From contig NZ_SLXN01000003.1 in assembly GCF_004345855.1 (NCBI RefSeq), forward strand, positions 248,001-312,000: a stretch of DNA of 64,000 bases. Reading direction: 5' to 3'. The stretch's first letter is position 1, and the number at the start of each line of letters is the position of its first letter. Made by a program: the position numbers and the translations under genes. The DNA is from Sphingomonas sp. BK235 (GTDB taxonomy: Bacteria; Pseudomonadota; Alphaproteobacteria; Sphingomonadales; Sphingomonadaceae). Below the pieces are notes generated by a model that was given only the letters and a program-made list of their open reading frames with translations, was not told the DNA's origin and searched no databases. Shown piece by piece: positions 53,644-60,968 of the stretch.

Positions 53644-54354
53644 ATGACCCGGATCGTCCCGCTCAACAACGTCGATCACGCCGAGCTGCGCGTCCTCGCG
53701 GGCCACGGCGCGCGCTTCGGCGACGCGGTCAACCAGGCGGTGGTGTTCGCGTCCGAGTTCGAGGCGCTGCAGCGCGATTACGCCATCCTGCTCCGCCGCA
53801 ACGCGGAGGGTGCCTATCGCGCGGTCGTGCTGCTGGGGGTGGAGCGCGACGAGAACCTCTTTCTCGACGGCGACCGCTGGGACGCCCGCTACGTCCCCGC
53901 GCTTCACGCGCGCGGTCCTTTCTCGATCGGCGTGTCGGGGGACGGCGAGCCGATGATCCACGTCGATCTCGACCATCCCCGCGTCGACCCGGCGGGCGAG
54001 CCGGTGTTCCGCGACCATGGCGGCAATGCGCCGCTGCTCGATCGCGCCACCGCGGCGCTGCGCGCGGTCTATGCCGGGCGCGCGCTGGGCGAGGCGATGA
54101 TCGCGGGCTGGAGCGCGCTGGGCCTGATCGCGCCGGTCACGCTCCAGCTCGACCTCGCCGCGGACCGCCGCGTCAACGTGCCCGATTGCCACACGATCGA
54201 CACCGCGCGGCTGGCGGCGCTGGACGGCGCGGCGTTGGAGCGGCTCCACCGCGAGGATCTGCTGCGGCCGGCGATCTGGATGGCGTCGTCGCTCGACAAT
54301 GTCCGGCACCTGCTCGACCGCAAGCTGCGCCGCGACGCCGCCGTCTCGTTCTGA
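53644..54354 (+). CDS. SapC-family protein
   Basis: A 236-residue protein of the SapC family, which in sphingomonads and Caulobacter often follows TonB-receptor genes and accompanies tryptophan-halogenase-like and cupin genes. The N-terminal VPLNNVDHAELRV and FASEFEALQRDYAILLRR, plus LFLDGDRWDARYVPALHARGPF, are characteristic. There is no signal peptide. The role is unclear; the name comes from an S-layer-linked protein in Campylobacter. The usual partners are absent here. Confidence 0.88.
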   Translation: MTRIVPLNNVDHAELRVLAGHGARFGDAVNQAVVFASEFEALQRDYAILLRRNAEGAYRAVVLLGVERDENLFLDGDRWDARYVPALHARGPFSIGVSGDGEPMIHVDLDHPRVDPAGEPVFRDHGGNAPLLDRATAALRAVYAGRALGEAMIAGWSALGLIAPVTLQLDLAADRRVNVPDCHTIDTARLAALDGAALERLHREDLLRPAIWMASSLDNVRHLLDRKLRRDAAVSF

Positions 54355-54386
54355 TCGTGGGATAGCAGGGGTGCCTCTCCCCGGCA

Positions 54387-54417
54387 CCGCCATCCCGGCG
54401 TCGCGCCGGGACGGCGG
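54387..54417. repeat. short single hairpin related to repeat family B
   Basis: CCGCCATCCCGGCG and CGCCGGGACGGCGG form a stem around TCG. The CATCCCGG core is that of family B, but only one unit is present. It lies downstream of SapC. Confidence 0.5.
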
Positions 54418-54457
54418 GAGAGGCGCGAGCCGCTTTCACGACAGAATGGCTCGGCTT

Positions 54458-54484
54458 GGGCGGCCGCGCTTTGCGGGGCCGCCC
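54458..54484. terminator. hairpin between convergent SapC and oxidoreductase genes
   Basis: GGGCGGCC (54458-54465) pairs with GGCCGCCC (54477-54484) around GCGCTTTGCGG, followed by TATTCC. Its position between two convergent stops fits a terminator. Confidence 0.55.
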
Positions 54485-54523
54485 TATTCCCCCCTCCTGC
54501 CGAAGCTCGGCAAGCCGCATCGC

Positions 54524-55663
54524 TCAGTCGAGCGTGCTCCACTTCACGTCGCTCTGCGCGTTGGCGACGACTCCCTCGACGAACGCCATGGTGCGCACGC
54601 CGTCCTCCACGCCGGGGTACCACATCGCTGGCGCCGCGCCGCGGATCGCCTGCGCGAAGCCGCGATAGATGTTCGCGAACGCCTCGATATAGCCTTCCGG
54701 GTGCCCCGCGGGGGTACGCGTCCGCGCGGTCGCGCCCTCGCTCAGTGCGGGGCCGCCGGTGCGCAGCACCTCGACCGGCTTGTCGAGCCAGCGCAGCGTC
54801 AGCGTGTTGGGCTCCATCTGCGCCCAGTCGAGCCCGCCGAGTTCACCGTGGACGCGCAGCCGCAGCCCGTTCTCGTCGCCGGCCGCGACCTGGCTGGCCT
54901 TGAGCACCCCGCGCGCGCCGCCCGCGAAACGCAGCAGCACGCTGACGTCGTCGTCGAGCCGGCGGCCCGGCACGTGCGTGGTCAGCTCGGCGCAGAGCGA
55001 CTCGACCTTGAGGCCGGACACGTGCTCGGCGAGTTGGAAGGCGTGGGTACCGATGTCGCCGAGGCAGCCGCCCAGGCCCGCGCGCGCGGGGTCGGTGCGC
55101 CACTCGGCCTGCTTGTTGCCGTCGCGGTCGATCGCGCGTGCCAGCCAGCCCTGCGAATATTCTACCTGCACCAGCCGGATCGTGCCGAAGTCGCCGCGCT
55201 CGACGCGCGCGCGCGCCTCCTCGACCAGCGGGTAGCCGCTATAGGTGAAGGCGAGCGCGTAATGGCGCCCGCTGCGCTCCACCGCGGCGGCGATCGCCTT
55301 CGCTTCCTCGAGGTTGAGCGACATCGGCTTCTCGCAGATGACGTGGAAGCCGGCGTCGAGCGCGGCGATCGACATCGGCGCGTGAAGATGGTTGGGGGTC
55401 ACGATCGCGACCGCCTCGACGCGCTCGTCCTCGGGCAGCGCGCGCTCGGCGGCGAGCAGCTCCTCGAACGTGGCATAGACCCGCGCCGGGTCGAGCCCGA
55501 GCGACTCGCCGCTGCGCGTGTTGCGCGCGGCGTCGCTGCTGAACGCGCCGGCGACCAGCCGCCAGTCGCCGTCGACGCCCGCCGCCATGCGGTGGACCGC
55601 GCCGATGAAGGCGCCCTCGCCGCCACCCAGCATCGCCAGTCGAAGTGCTTGCCGTTGCGCCAT
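54524..55663 (-). CDS. Gfo/Idh/MocA-family oxidoreductase
   Basis: A 379-residue NAD(P)-dependent sugar oxidoreductase. Rossmann motif LGGGEGAFIGAVH (12-24), the catalytic CEKPMSLNLEEA block with its Lys near 115, and GGCLGDIGTHAFQLAEHVSG near 205-224 with the conserved Asp and His. No signal peptide, so it acts in the cytoplasm. It is divergent from the cytochrome c/TIM-barrel operon with a shared LacI-type operator. In 3-keto-sugar pathways such enzymes interconvert 3-keto and hydroxyl forms; that role is inferred here. Confidence 0.92.
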   Translation of the reverse strand: MAQRQALRLAMLGGGEGAFIGAVHRMAAGVDGDWRLVAGAFSSDAARNTRSGESLGLDPARVYATFEELLAAERALPEDERVEAVAIVTPNHLHAPMSIAALDAGFHVICEKPMSLNLEEAKAIAAAVERSGRHYALAFTYSGYPLVEEARARVERGDFGTIRLVQVEYSQGWLARAIDRDGNKQAEWRTDPARAGLGGCLGDIGTHAFQLAEHVSGLKVESLCAELTTHVPGRRLDDDVSVLLRFAGGARGVLKASQVAAGDENGLRLRVHGELGGLDWAQMEPNTLTLRWLDKPVEVLRTGGPALSEGATARTRTPAGHPEGYIEAFANIYRGFAQAIRGAAPAMWYPGVEDGVRTMAFVEGVVANAQSDVKWSTLD

Positions 55664-55692
55664 CGTTCATCTCTCCCGTCGCATGGTCGCAG

Positions 55693-55709
55693 GGTGACGC
55701 AGCGTCACC
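55693..55709. promoter_or_regulatory. perfect dyad upstream of the Gfo/Idh/MocA gene
   Basis: GGTGACGC-A-GCGTCACC has two perfect 8-bp arms about a single base. It lies 30 bp upstream of the oxidoreductase start and 21 bp from the LacI-type operator. Its odd length and sequence differ from the LacI-type sites, so another regulator could use it. Confidence 0.4.
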
Positions 55710-55716
55710 AAGCGGG

Positions 55717-55744
55717 TTGATCCCCGCTTGTTTAGCGCTAAACA
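55717..55744 (+). promoter_or_regulatory. predicted promoter of the rightward sugar operon
   Basis: TTGATC (55717-55722) and TAAACA (55739-55744) with a 16-bp spacer. The -10 box and spacer overlap the palindrome 55730-55743, so repressor binding would block this promoter. The cytochrome c gene starts 32 bp on. Confidence 0.5.
55730..55743. promoter_or_regulatory. LacI-type operator of the sugar-oxidation operon
   Basis: GTTTAGCGCTAAAC is a perfect 14-bp palindrome with central CpG, in the divergent gap between the Gfo/Idh/MocA gene and the cytochrome c gene. The LacI-family gene at 62716-63747, last in the operon, is the likely regulator. Confidence 0.75.
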
Positions 55745-55775
55745 TACGACAAACAACCAATTGGAGAGACTCGCG

Positions 55776-56153
55776 ATGAAGCTGATCGCCGGACTTGCCG
55801 CCCTGCCGCTGGTCGCTGGCGCCGCGATCGTGGCGCTGCCCGCGCCGCTGTCGGCGCAGGCCAGCAGCCCGCCCGCCTTCGCCGCCTGCAAGGCGTGTCA
55901 CACTGTCGAGAAGGGCGGGCCGAACCGGATCGGGCCGAACCTCTACGGCGTCGTCGGCCGCCCCGCCGGCACCGCGCCCGGCTTCACCTATTCGGCCGCG
56001 CTCAAGGCGTCGAAGCTGACCTGGGACGAGAAGACGCTGGGCGAGTTCATCGCCGCGCCGAGCAAGAAGGTGCCCGGCACCAAGATGCCGATCGGCATGG
56101 CCGATCCCACCAAGCGCGCCGCGGTGATCGCCTATCTGAAGACGCTCAAGTGA
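55776..56153 (+). CDS. small periplasmic c-type cytochrome
   Basis: A 125-residue class I cytochrome c. Signal peptide (cleavage after LSA near residue 27), haem motif Cys38-Lys-Ala-Cys41-His42, GPNLYGVVGRPAGTAPGFTYS typical of cytochrome c2/c552-like proteins, and the axial Met in VPGTKMPIGM. A TTGGAGAGAC ribosome-binding site precedes the ATG. First gene of the rightward operon; with a GMC flavoprotein and small subunit downstream it is the probable electron acceptor of a periplasmic sugar dehydrogenase. Confidence 0.92.
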   Translation: MKLIAGLAALPLVAGAAIVALPAPLSAQASSPPAFAACKACHTVEKGGPNRIGPNLYGVVGRPAGTAPGFTYSAALKASKLTWDEKTLGEFIAAPSKKVPGTKMPIGMADPTKRAAVIAYLKTLK

Positions 56154-57208
56154 GCGGAACGGCGGCGATGCGCGGACCCGGTGTGTTCCTCGCCCAGTTC
56201 ATGGGCGAGGCACCGTTCGACACGCTCGACAGCGCCGCGCGCTGGATGGCGGACGCGGGCTATGCCGGCGTGCAGATCCCGACCTGGGACGCGCGCTGCA
56301 TCGACCTCGAGCGCGCCGCCGAGAGCCAGACCTATGCCGACGAGCTGATCGGCCGCTGCCGCGAGGCGGGGGTGGAGATCACCGAGCTGTCGACCCACCT
56401 CCAGGGCCAGCTCGTCGCGGTTCATCCCGCCTATGACGAGCTGTTCGACGGCTTCGCCCCGCCCGAGCTGCGCGGCAAGCCCGCCGAGCGGCAGAAGTGG
56501 GCGGTCGAGCGCCTCCGCCTCGCCGCCAAGGCGAGCCGGCGGCTCGGGCTGAGCGCGCACGCGACCTTCTCGGGCGCGTTCGTCTGGGGCTTCGTCTATC
56601 CCTGGCCGCAGCGCCCCGCCGGGCTGGTGGACGAGGCGTTCGCCGAGCTGGGCCGCCGCTGGACCCCGATCCTCGACGCGTTCGAGGAAGAGGGCATCGA
56701 CCTCTGCTTCGAGCTGCACCCCGGCGAGGACCTGCACGACGGCGTCACCTTCGAGCGCTTCCTCGATCAGGTCGGCGGCCACCAGCGCGCCAACATTCTC
56801 TACGATCCCAGCCACATGGTGCTGCAAGCGATGGACTATCTCCAGTTCATCGACATCTATCACGAGCGCATCAAGATGTTCCACGTCAAGGACGCGGAGC
56901 TCAACCCGACCGGGCGTGCGGGCGTGTACGGCAGCTATTCGGATTGGGTCGATCGTCCAGGTCGCTTCCGCTCGCTCGGCGACGGGCAGGTCGACTTTGG
57001 CGGCATCTTCTCCAAGCTCACCCAGTATGATTATTCGGGCTGGGCGGTGCTGGAATGGGAGTGCGCGCTCAAGCATCCGCAGGACGGCGCGCGCGAGGGC
57101 GCCCCGTTCATCGCCGCGCACATGATCCGGCGCCCCGAACATGCCTTCGACGATTTCGCCGGTGGCAGCGATCCCAGCGCCAACCGCCGCCTGCTCGGCC
57201 TCGGCTGA
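56150..57208 (+). CDS. sugar phosphate isomerase/epimerase-like TIM-barrel protein (cytoplasmic)
   Basis: A 352-residue AP-endonuclease-2-superfamily TIM barrel. Metal-ligand positions of the family are kept: Glu in CFELHPGED, Asp and His in LYDPSHMV, His in MFHVKDAE and Glu in VLEWECAL. No signal peptide, unlike the two other TIM barrels in the operon. A GTG at 56150 overlaps the cytochrome stop (GTGA) and is used here; ATG 56168 is the alternative. Related proteins isomerise sugars or act as 3-keto-glycoside lyases or hydratases; the reaction here is not known. Confidence 0.85.
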   Translation: MSGTAAMRGPGVFLAQFMGEAPFDTLDSAARWMADAGYAGVQIPTWDARCIDLERAAESQTYADELIGRCREAGVEITELSTHLQGQLVAVHPAYDELFDGFAPPELRGKPAERQKWAVERLRLAAKASRRLGLSAHATFSGAFVWGFVYPWPQRPAGLVDEAFAELGRRWTPILDAFEEEGIDLCFELHPGEDLHDGVTFERFLDQVGGHQRANILYDPSHMVLQAMDYLQFIDIYHERIKMFHVKDAELNPTGRAGVYGSYSDWVDRPGRFRSLGDGQVDFGGIFSKLTQYDYSGWAVLEWECALKHPQDGAREGAPFIAAHMIRRPEHAFDDFAGGSDPSANRRLLGLG

Positions 57209-57255
57209 TCCCGTACCGGCTACGATAACGACACAGAGAAAAGGGAGAGGACCGA

Positions 57256-58563
57256 GTGGATCAGGCAGGAGTGAACCGCAGCCGATTATTCTGGCTCGGC
57301 GTGCTGGCACTGGCCACCGCCGCGATCAGCGCCTCGTTGCGCGCCGCGGTCGCGAGCAGCCTCAAGGCGGAGTGGATCGATCCCATCGCGCCGGTGCAGG
57401 CGGGTGAACTGATCGGCGCGGCGCTGGGTTCCGCCTTCCTCGGCTTCGCCATCACGGTGTTCGTCGTCAGCGCCTTTCTCGACAAGATCGGCGCCAAGCG
57501 CGTGCTGATCGGCTGCGGCGTGTGCTTCCTGATCGGCACCGGGCTGATCGTCGGGGCGGGGCATCTCGCCACCGGCATGGCGGTCTACAACCTCGTCTGG
57601 TTCGGCATGCTGTTGAGCGGGATCGGCTGGGGCCTCGCCGAGGCCTCGATCAACCCGCTCACCGCGCGGCTCTACCCGGACGAGACGACGCACCGGCTCA
57701 ACGTGCTCCACGCCTGGTATCCGGGCGGACTCATCATCGGCGGCCTGGCGGGCGTGTTCCTGGCGAACGTGCTGCCGTGGCAGGTGATCATGGGCACGGT
57801 CTTGGTGCCCGCGGTGGGCGTGGTCGTGATCGCGGCCACCACCACCTTCCCGGCGCCGCCGGCCGAGGTGGAAGGCGCCGGCTTCGGCGAGATGATCGGC
57901 GAGGTGTTCCGCCGGCCCAGCTTCTTCGTCTGGTTCGGCGCGATGTTCCTCACCGCCTCGTCCGAGCTCGCGCCGGGCCAGTGGCTCGACGTCGCGCTGA
58001 CCAACCGCGTCGGCATGCGCGGCATCCTGCTGCTGGTCTACGTCAGCGCGTTAATGTTCGTGTTCCGCCACTTCGCGGGGCGGCTGGCGAACCGCCTGTC
58101 CAATCCCGGCCTGCTGTGGATCTCGAGCCTGCTCGCGGGCATCGGCCTGTTCCTGCTGTCGCTGGCGCAGTCGCCGGTCGCGGCGATCCTCGCCTCGACC
58201 GTCTGGGGCCTCGGCGTGTGCGCGATGTGGCCGACCATGCTGGCCTCGGTCGCCGAGCGCTACCCGCGCGGTGGCGCCTGGGCGATCGGGCTGGTCGGCT
58301 CGGCCGGCGCGCTCGCCAGCTTCTTCGTGCTGCCGCTGCTGGGCGGGATGTTCGACGAGGCCAAGGTGGCGCTCGCCGGCGGGCCGGAGGCGTTCAAGCA
58401 GCTGACCGGCGCGGCGCTGCGCCAGGTCGAGGATGCGGCGGCGTCGCAGTCCTTCGCCAAGCTGGCGCTGTTCCCGGTGGTGCTGCTGTTCGTGTTCGGC
58501 GGCATCTGGCTGTCGGAGCGGCGCGCGCGCGGCGCCACGCTCGCGCGCGGCGACGCGGCGTGA
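57256..58563 (+). CDS. major facilitator superfamily transporter (sugar-type)
   Basis: A 435-residue inner-membrane permease with 12 predicted helices. The first half has LGFAITVFVVSAFLDKIGAKRVLIGCG, the family's loop 2-3 motif in the form DKIGAKR; the second half carries RHFAGRLANRLSNPG, the repeated version. WGLAEASINPLTARLYPDETTHRLN resembles fucose/glucose permease-like members. It starts with GTG behind AAGGGAGAGG. Its place between sugar enzymes suggests it brings the oxidised or released sugar into the cytoplasm; the substrate is unknown. Confidence 0.88.
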   Translation: MDQAGVNRSRLFWLGVLALATAAISASLRAAVASSLKAEWIDPIAPVQAGELIGAALGSAFLGFAITVFVVSAFLDKIGAKRVLIGCGVCFLIGTGLIVGAGHLATGMAVYNLVWFGMLLSGIGWGLAEASINPLTARLYPDETTHRLNVLHAWYPGGLIIGGLAGVFLANVLPWQVIMGTVLVPAVGVVVIAATTTFPAPPAEVEGAGFGEMIGEVFRRPSFFVWFGAMFLTASSELAPGQWLDVALTNRVGMRGILLLVYVSALMFVFRHFAGRLANRLSNPGLLWISSLLAGIGLFLLSLAQSPVAAILASTVWGLGVCAMWPTMLASVAERYPRGGAWAIGLVGSAGALASFFVLPLLGGMFDEAKVALAGGPEAFKQLTGAALRQVEDAAASQSFAKLALFPVVLLFVFGGIWLSERRARGATLARGDAA

Positions 58564-59489
58564 CGCCGACGCGCCGCGCGCTGATCGCCGCCGGGGCGGC
58601 GCTGCCGCTGGCGGCGTCCGCGGCCGCGGCGCAGCGCGGCGCGACGTCCAATGCGGCGCGTTTCTCGCTGGCCTATGCGCCGCACGAGGGCAGCTTCAAG
58701 AGCCGCGGCGGATTGCTCGAGCAGATCGCCTTCGCCGCCGACCAGGGCTTCCGCGCCTGGGAGGACAATGAGGCGAGGGCCCGCCCGGTCGCGCAGCAGG
58801 AGGCGATGGCCAAGGCGCTGCAACAGCGCGGCATGGCGATGGGCGTGTTCGTCGCGAGCATGCCGAAATGGTCGCAGTTCCGGCCGATCTTCGGCAGCGA
58901 CGACGGCGCCGAGCGCGAGGCCTTTCTCGCCGACGTGCGCGCCTCGATCGAGGTGGCCAAGCGCCTCAACACGCAGCGCGCCACCGTCGTCACGGGCTTC
59001 CTCGACCCGCGTGTCCCGATGGACATCCAGACCGCGCGCGTGATCGACCTGATGCGCCGCGCCGGCGACATCGTCGCGCCGCACGGGCTGGTGCTGGTGA
59101 TGGAGCCGCTCAACACGCGGGTGAACCACCCGCGCGTCTATATGCAGACCTTCGCCGCGGGCTATGCCGTGGCGCGCGGGGTCAACAGCCCCGGGGTCAA
59201 GGTGCTGGCGGATTGCTATCACGAGCAGATCCAGTCGGGGAACCTGATCAACGCGCTCGGCACCTGCTGGGACGAGATCGGCTATATCCAGTTCGGCGAC
59301 AATCCCGGCCGCAACGAGCCGGGCACGGGCGAGATCAACTATGCCAACATCGTCCGCTGGCTGCGCGGGAAGCGCTACGCCGGCGTGATCGGCATGGAAC
59401 ACGGCAATGCGCGGGACGGGCGCGCGGGCGAGGAGCGGCTGATCGCCGCCTATCGCGCGATCGACCGGGACGCAGGGGAGGAAGCATGA
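58560..59489 (+). CDS. hydroxypyruvate isomerase-like TIM-barrel protein with Tat-like signal
   Basis: A 309-residue AP-endonuclease-2-superfamily TIM barrel. It begins with GTG overlapping the MFS stop (GTGA). The N-terminus TPTRRALIAAGAALPLAASAAAAQ is a twin-arginine signal, so it is exported folded to the periplasm. VLVMEPLNTRVNHP, ADCYHEQIQSGN and YIQFGDNPGRNEPGTGE follow hydroxypyruvate-isomerase-like proteins and supply metal ligands (Glu, Asp/His, Gln/Glu). Hydroxypyruvate itself is unlikely as a periplasmic substrate; action on an oxidised sugar is the better guess. Confidence 0.85.
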   Translation: MTPTRRALIAAGAALPLAASAAAAQRGATSNAARFSLAYAPHEGSFKSRGGLLEQIAFAADQGFRAWEDNEARARPVAQQEAMAKALQQRGMAMGVFVASMPKWSQFRPIFGSDDGAEREAFLADVRASIEVAKRLNTQRATVVTGFLDPRVPMDIQTARVIDLMRRAGDIVAPHGLVLVMEPLNTRVNHPRVYMQTFAAGYAVARGVNSPGVKVLADCYHEQIQSGNLINALGTCWDEIGYIQFGDNPGRNEPGTGEINYANIVRWLRGKRYAGVIGMEHGNARDGRAGEERLIAAYRAIDRDAGEEA

Positions 59490-59538
59490 CCAACACGAGC
59501 AGCGGCGCCCGCGCGGGCGCACGGAACGGAGAAACCAA

Positions 59539-60108
59539 GTGATCGACCGCAGAGACGCGCTCGCGGGCATCGTCGCGATGTTCGGCAGCCAACTCTTCGC
59601 CCCCATCGCGCGCGCGGCCGGTGCCGCCTCGCAGCAGGCGTTCGGGGTGATCAACACCGGGCCGCCCTCCGTCCAGGTCTTCACCCCGGCGCAGAAGGCG
59701 CTGATGACCGCGCTGAGCGATCGCGTCGTGCCCGCCACCGACACCCCCGGCGCGATCGCCGCGGGAGTGCCGGCCTATATCGAGAAGCTGCTCGCGGACT
59801 GGTCCGAGCCGGGTGATCGCGTGCCGATCATCAGCGGGCTGGACGCGATCGAGGCGCGCAGCCGCGCCGATTACAAGAAGAGCGCGGCCAGCGTCACCCC
59901 GGCGCAGCAGGACGCGCTGCTGACGCTCGCGATGAACGACAAGATCCCGGGCGGCACGGCCTTCTTCTTGCCGTTCCGCCAGATGGTGCTCGTCGGCTAT
60001 TTCACGTCGGAGATCGGCATCACGCAGGAGCGCGAATATCTGCCGGTGCCGGGCCAGTATGACGGCGCTTTCCTCTACTCCAAGGTCAACAAGGTGTATT
60101 CCTCATGA
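59539..60108 (+). CDS. gluconate 2-dehydrogenase subunit 3 family protein (Tat-exported small subunit)
   Basis: A 189-residue small subunit of a membrane/periplasmic flavin dehydrogenase. The N-terminus MIDRRDALAGIVAMFG...APIARA is a Tat signal; the rest matches the family, with LSDRVVPATDTPGAIAAGVPAYIEKLLADW. In such dehydrogenases this subunit is needed for export and maturation of the large flavoprotein. The GMC protein at 60969 has no signal of its own, so it probably travels with this subunit. A TIM-barrel gene separates the two; its stop overlaps the next start (ATGATGA). Confidence 0.9.
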   Translation: MIDRRDALAGIVAMFGSQLFAPIARAAGAASQQAFGVINTGPPSVQVFTPAQKALMTALSDRVVPATDTPGAIAAGVPAYIEKLLADWSEPGDRVPIISGLDAIEARSRADYKKSAASVTPAQQDALLTLAMNDKIPGGTAFFLPFRQMVLVGYFTSEIGITQEREYLPVPGQYDGAFLYSKVNKVYSS

Positions 60109-60944
60109 TGACGGATCGTCGCACGTTCCTGGCCGGCAGCGCCGGTCTCGCTGCCCTAGGTATCGCGGGCGCGCTGCCCGCGGCGGCCGCGCAGCTCGGC
60201 AAGGTGGGGATCCAGCTCTACACCGTGCGCGAGCTGTTCCAGAAGGATCCGGTCGCCACGCTGACCCAGCTCGCCAAGATCGGCTATCGCGAGGTCGAAT
60301 ATGGCGGCGGCGGCTATGATGCCATGGATCATGCCATGCTGCGCAAGACGATGGACCGGCTGGGGCTGACCTCGCCCTCGATCCACGTCGGCTACGACCT
60401 GCTGCTCAACAAGTTCGACGCCAGCGTGAAGATGGCCAAGACGCTGGGCGCCGACACGATCGTGCTGCCGTACATGACCGCGGAGCATCGCACCGCCGAG
60501 GCATGGGACCGCGCGCTGCCGAACTTCAACAAGTTCGCGCAGCAGCTCGCCCAGAACGGGCTGGGCTTCGCCTATCACAACCATGATTTCGAGTTCACCG
60601 TGAAGCCCGAGGGCGTCAGCCTGTACGACCGGCTGGTCAAGGCGACCGACCCCAAGCTGGTGAAGGTGGAGATCGACCTCTATTGGGCGATCCTCGCGGG
60701 CGAGGATCCCGCCACGCTGATCAAGCGGATGGCGGGTCGCATCTACGCCTATCACGTCAAGGACAAGCGCCCCGACGGCAAGATGACCTCGGTGGGGCTG
60801 GGCACGATCGATTTCGGCGCCCTGTTCAAGCTGAACGGCATCGCGGGCGTGAAGCATTTCTACGTCGAGAACGACGAGTCGCCCGCGCCCTACATCCCCG
60901 ACATCACCACCAGCTTCCAGACGTTGCGCAAGCTGCGCTTCTGA
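60105..60944 (+). CDS. sugar phosphate isomerase/epimerase-like TIM-barrel protein with Tat signal
   Basis: A 279-residue TIM barrel with an N-terminal Tat signal (TDRRTFLAGSAGLAALGIAG, cleaved near AAA-Q). Conserved points are VGIQLYTVRELF, YHNHDFEF with Glu and His, KVEIDLYWA with Glu/Asp, and AYHVKDK with His. The family includes sugar isomerases and the 3-keto-glycoside lyases/hydratases described in bacterial oxidation-elimination pathways; which it is cannot be told. Periplasmic location puts it beside the GMC dehydrogenase product. It overlaps the small-subunit gene by 4 bp. Confidence 0.88.
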   Translation: MMTDRRTFLAGSAGLAALGIAGALPAAAAQLGKVGIQLYTVRELFQKDPVATLTQLAKIGYREVEYGGGGYDAMDHAMLRKTMDRLGLTSPSIHVGYDLLLNKFDASVKMAKTLGADTIVLPYMTAEHRTAEAWDRALPNFNKFAQQLAQNGLGFAYHNHDFEFTVKPEGVSLYDRLVKATDPKLVKVEIDLYWAILAGEDPATLIKRMAGRIYAYHVKDKRPDGKMTSVGLGTIDFGALFKLNGIAGVKHFYVENDESPAPYIPDITTSFQTLRKLRF

Positions 60945-60968
60945 CGACATTCATCCCGGGAGGGGATC

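Noticed and set aside
50182..54393. Very long antisense open frame opposite the TonB-receptor and SapC genes
   Set aside because: Same GC artefact; the composition is not protein-like and the sense genes are certain.
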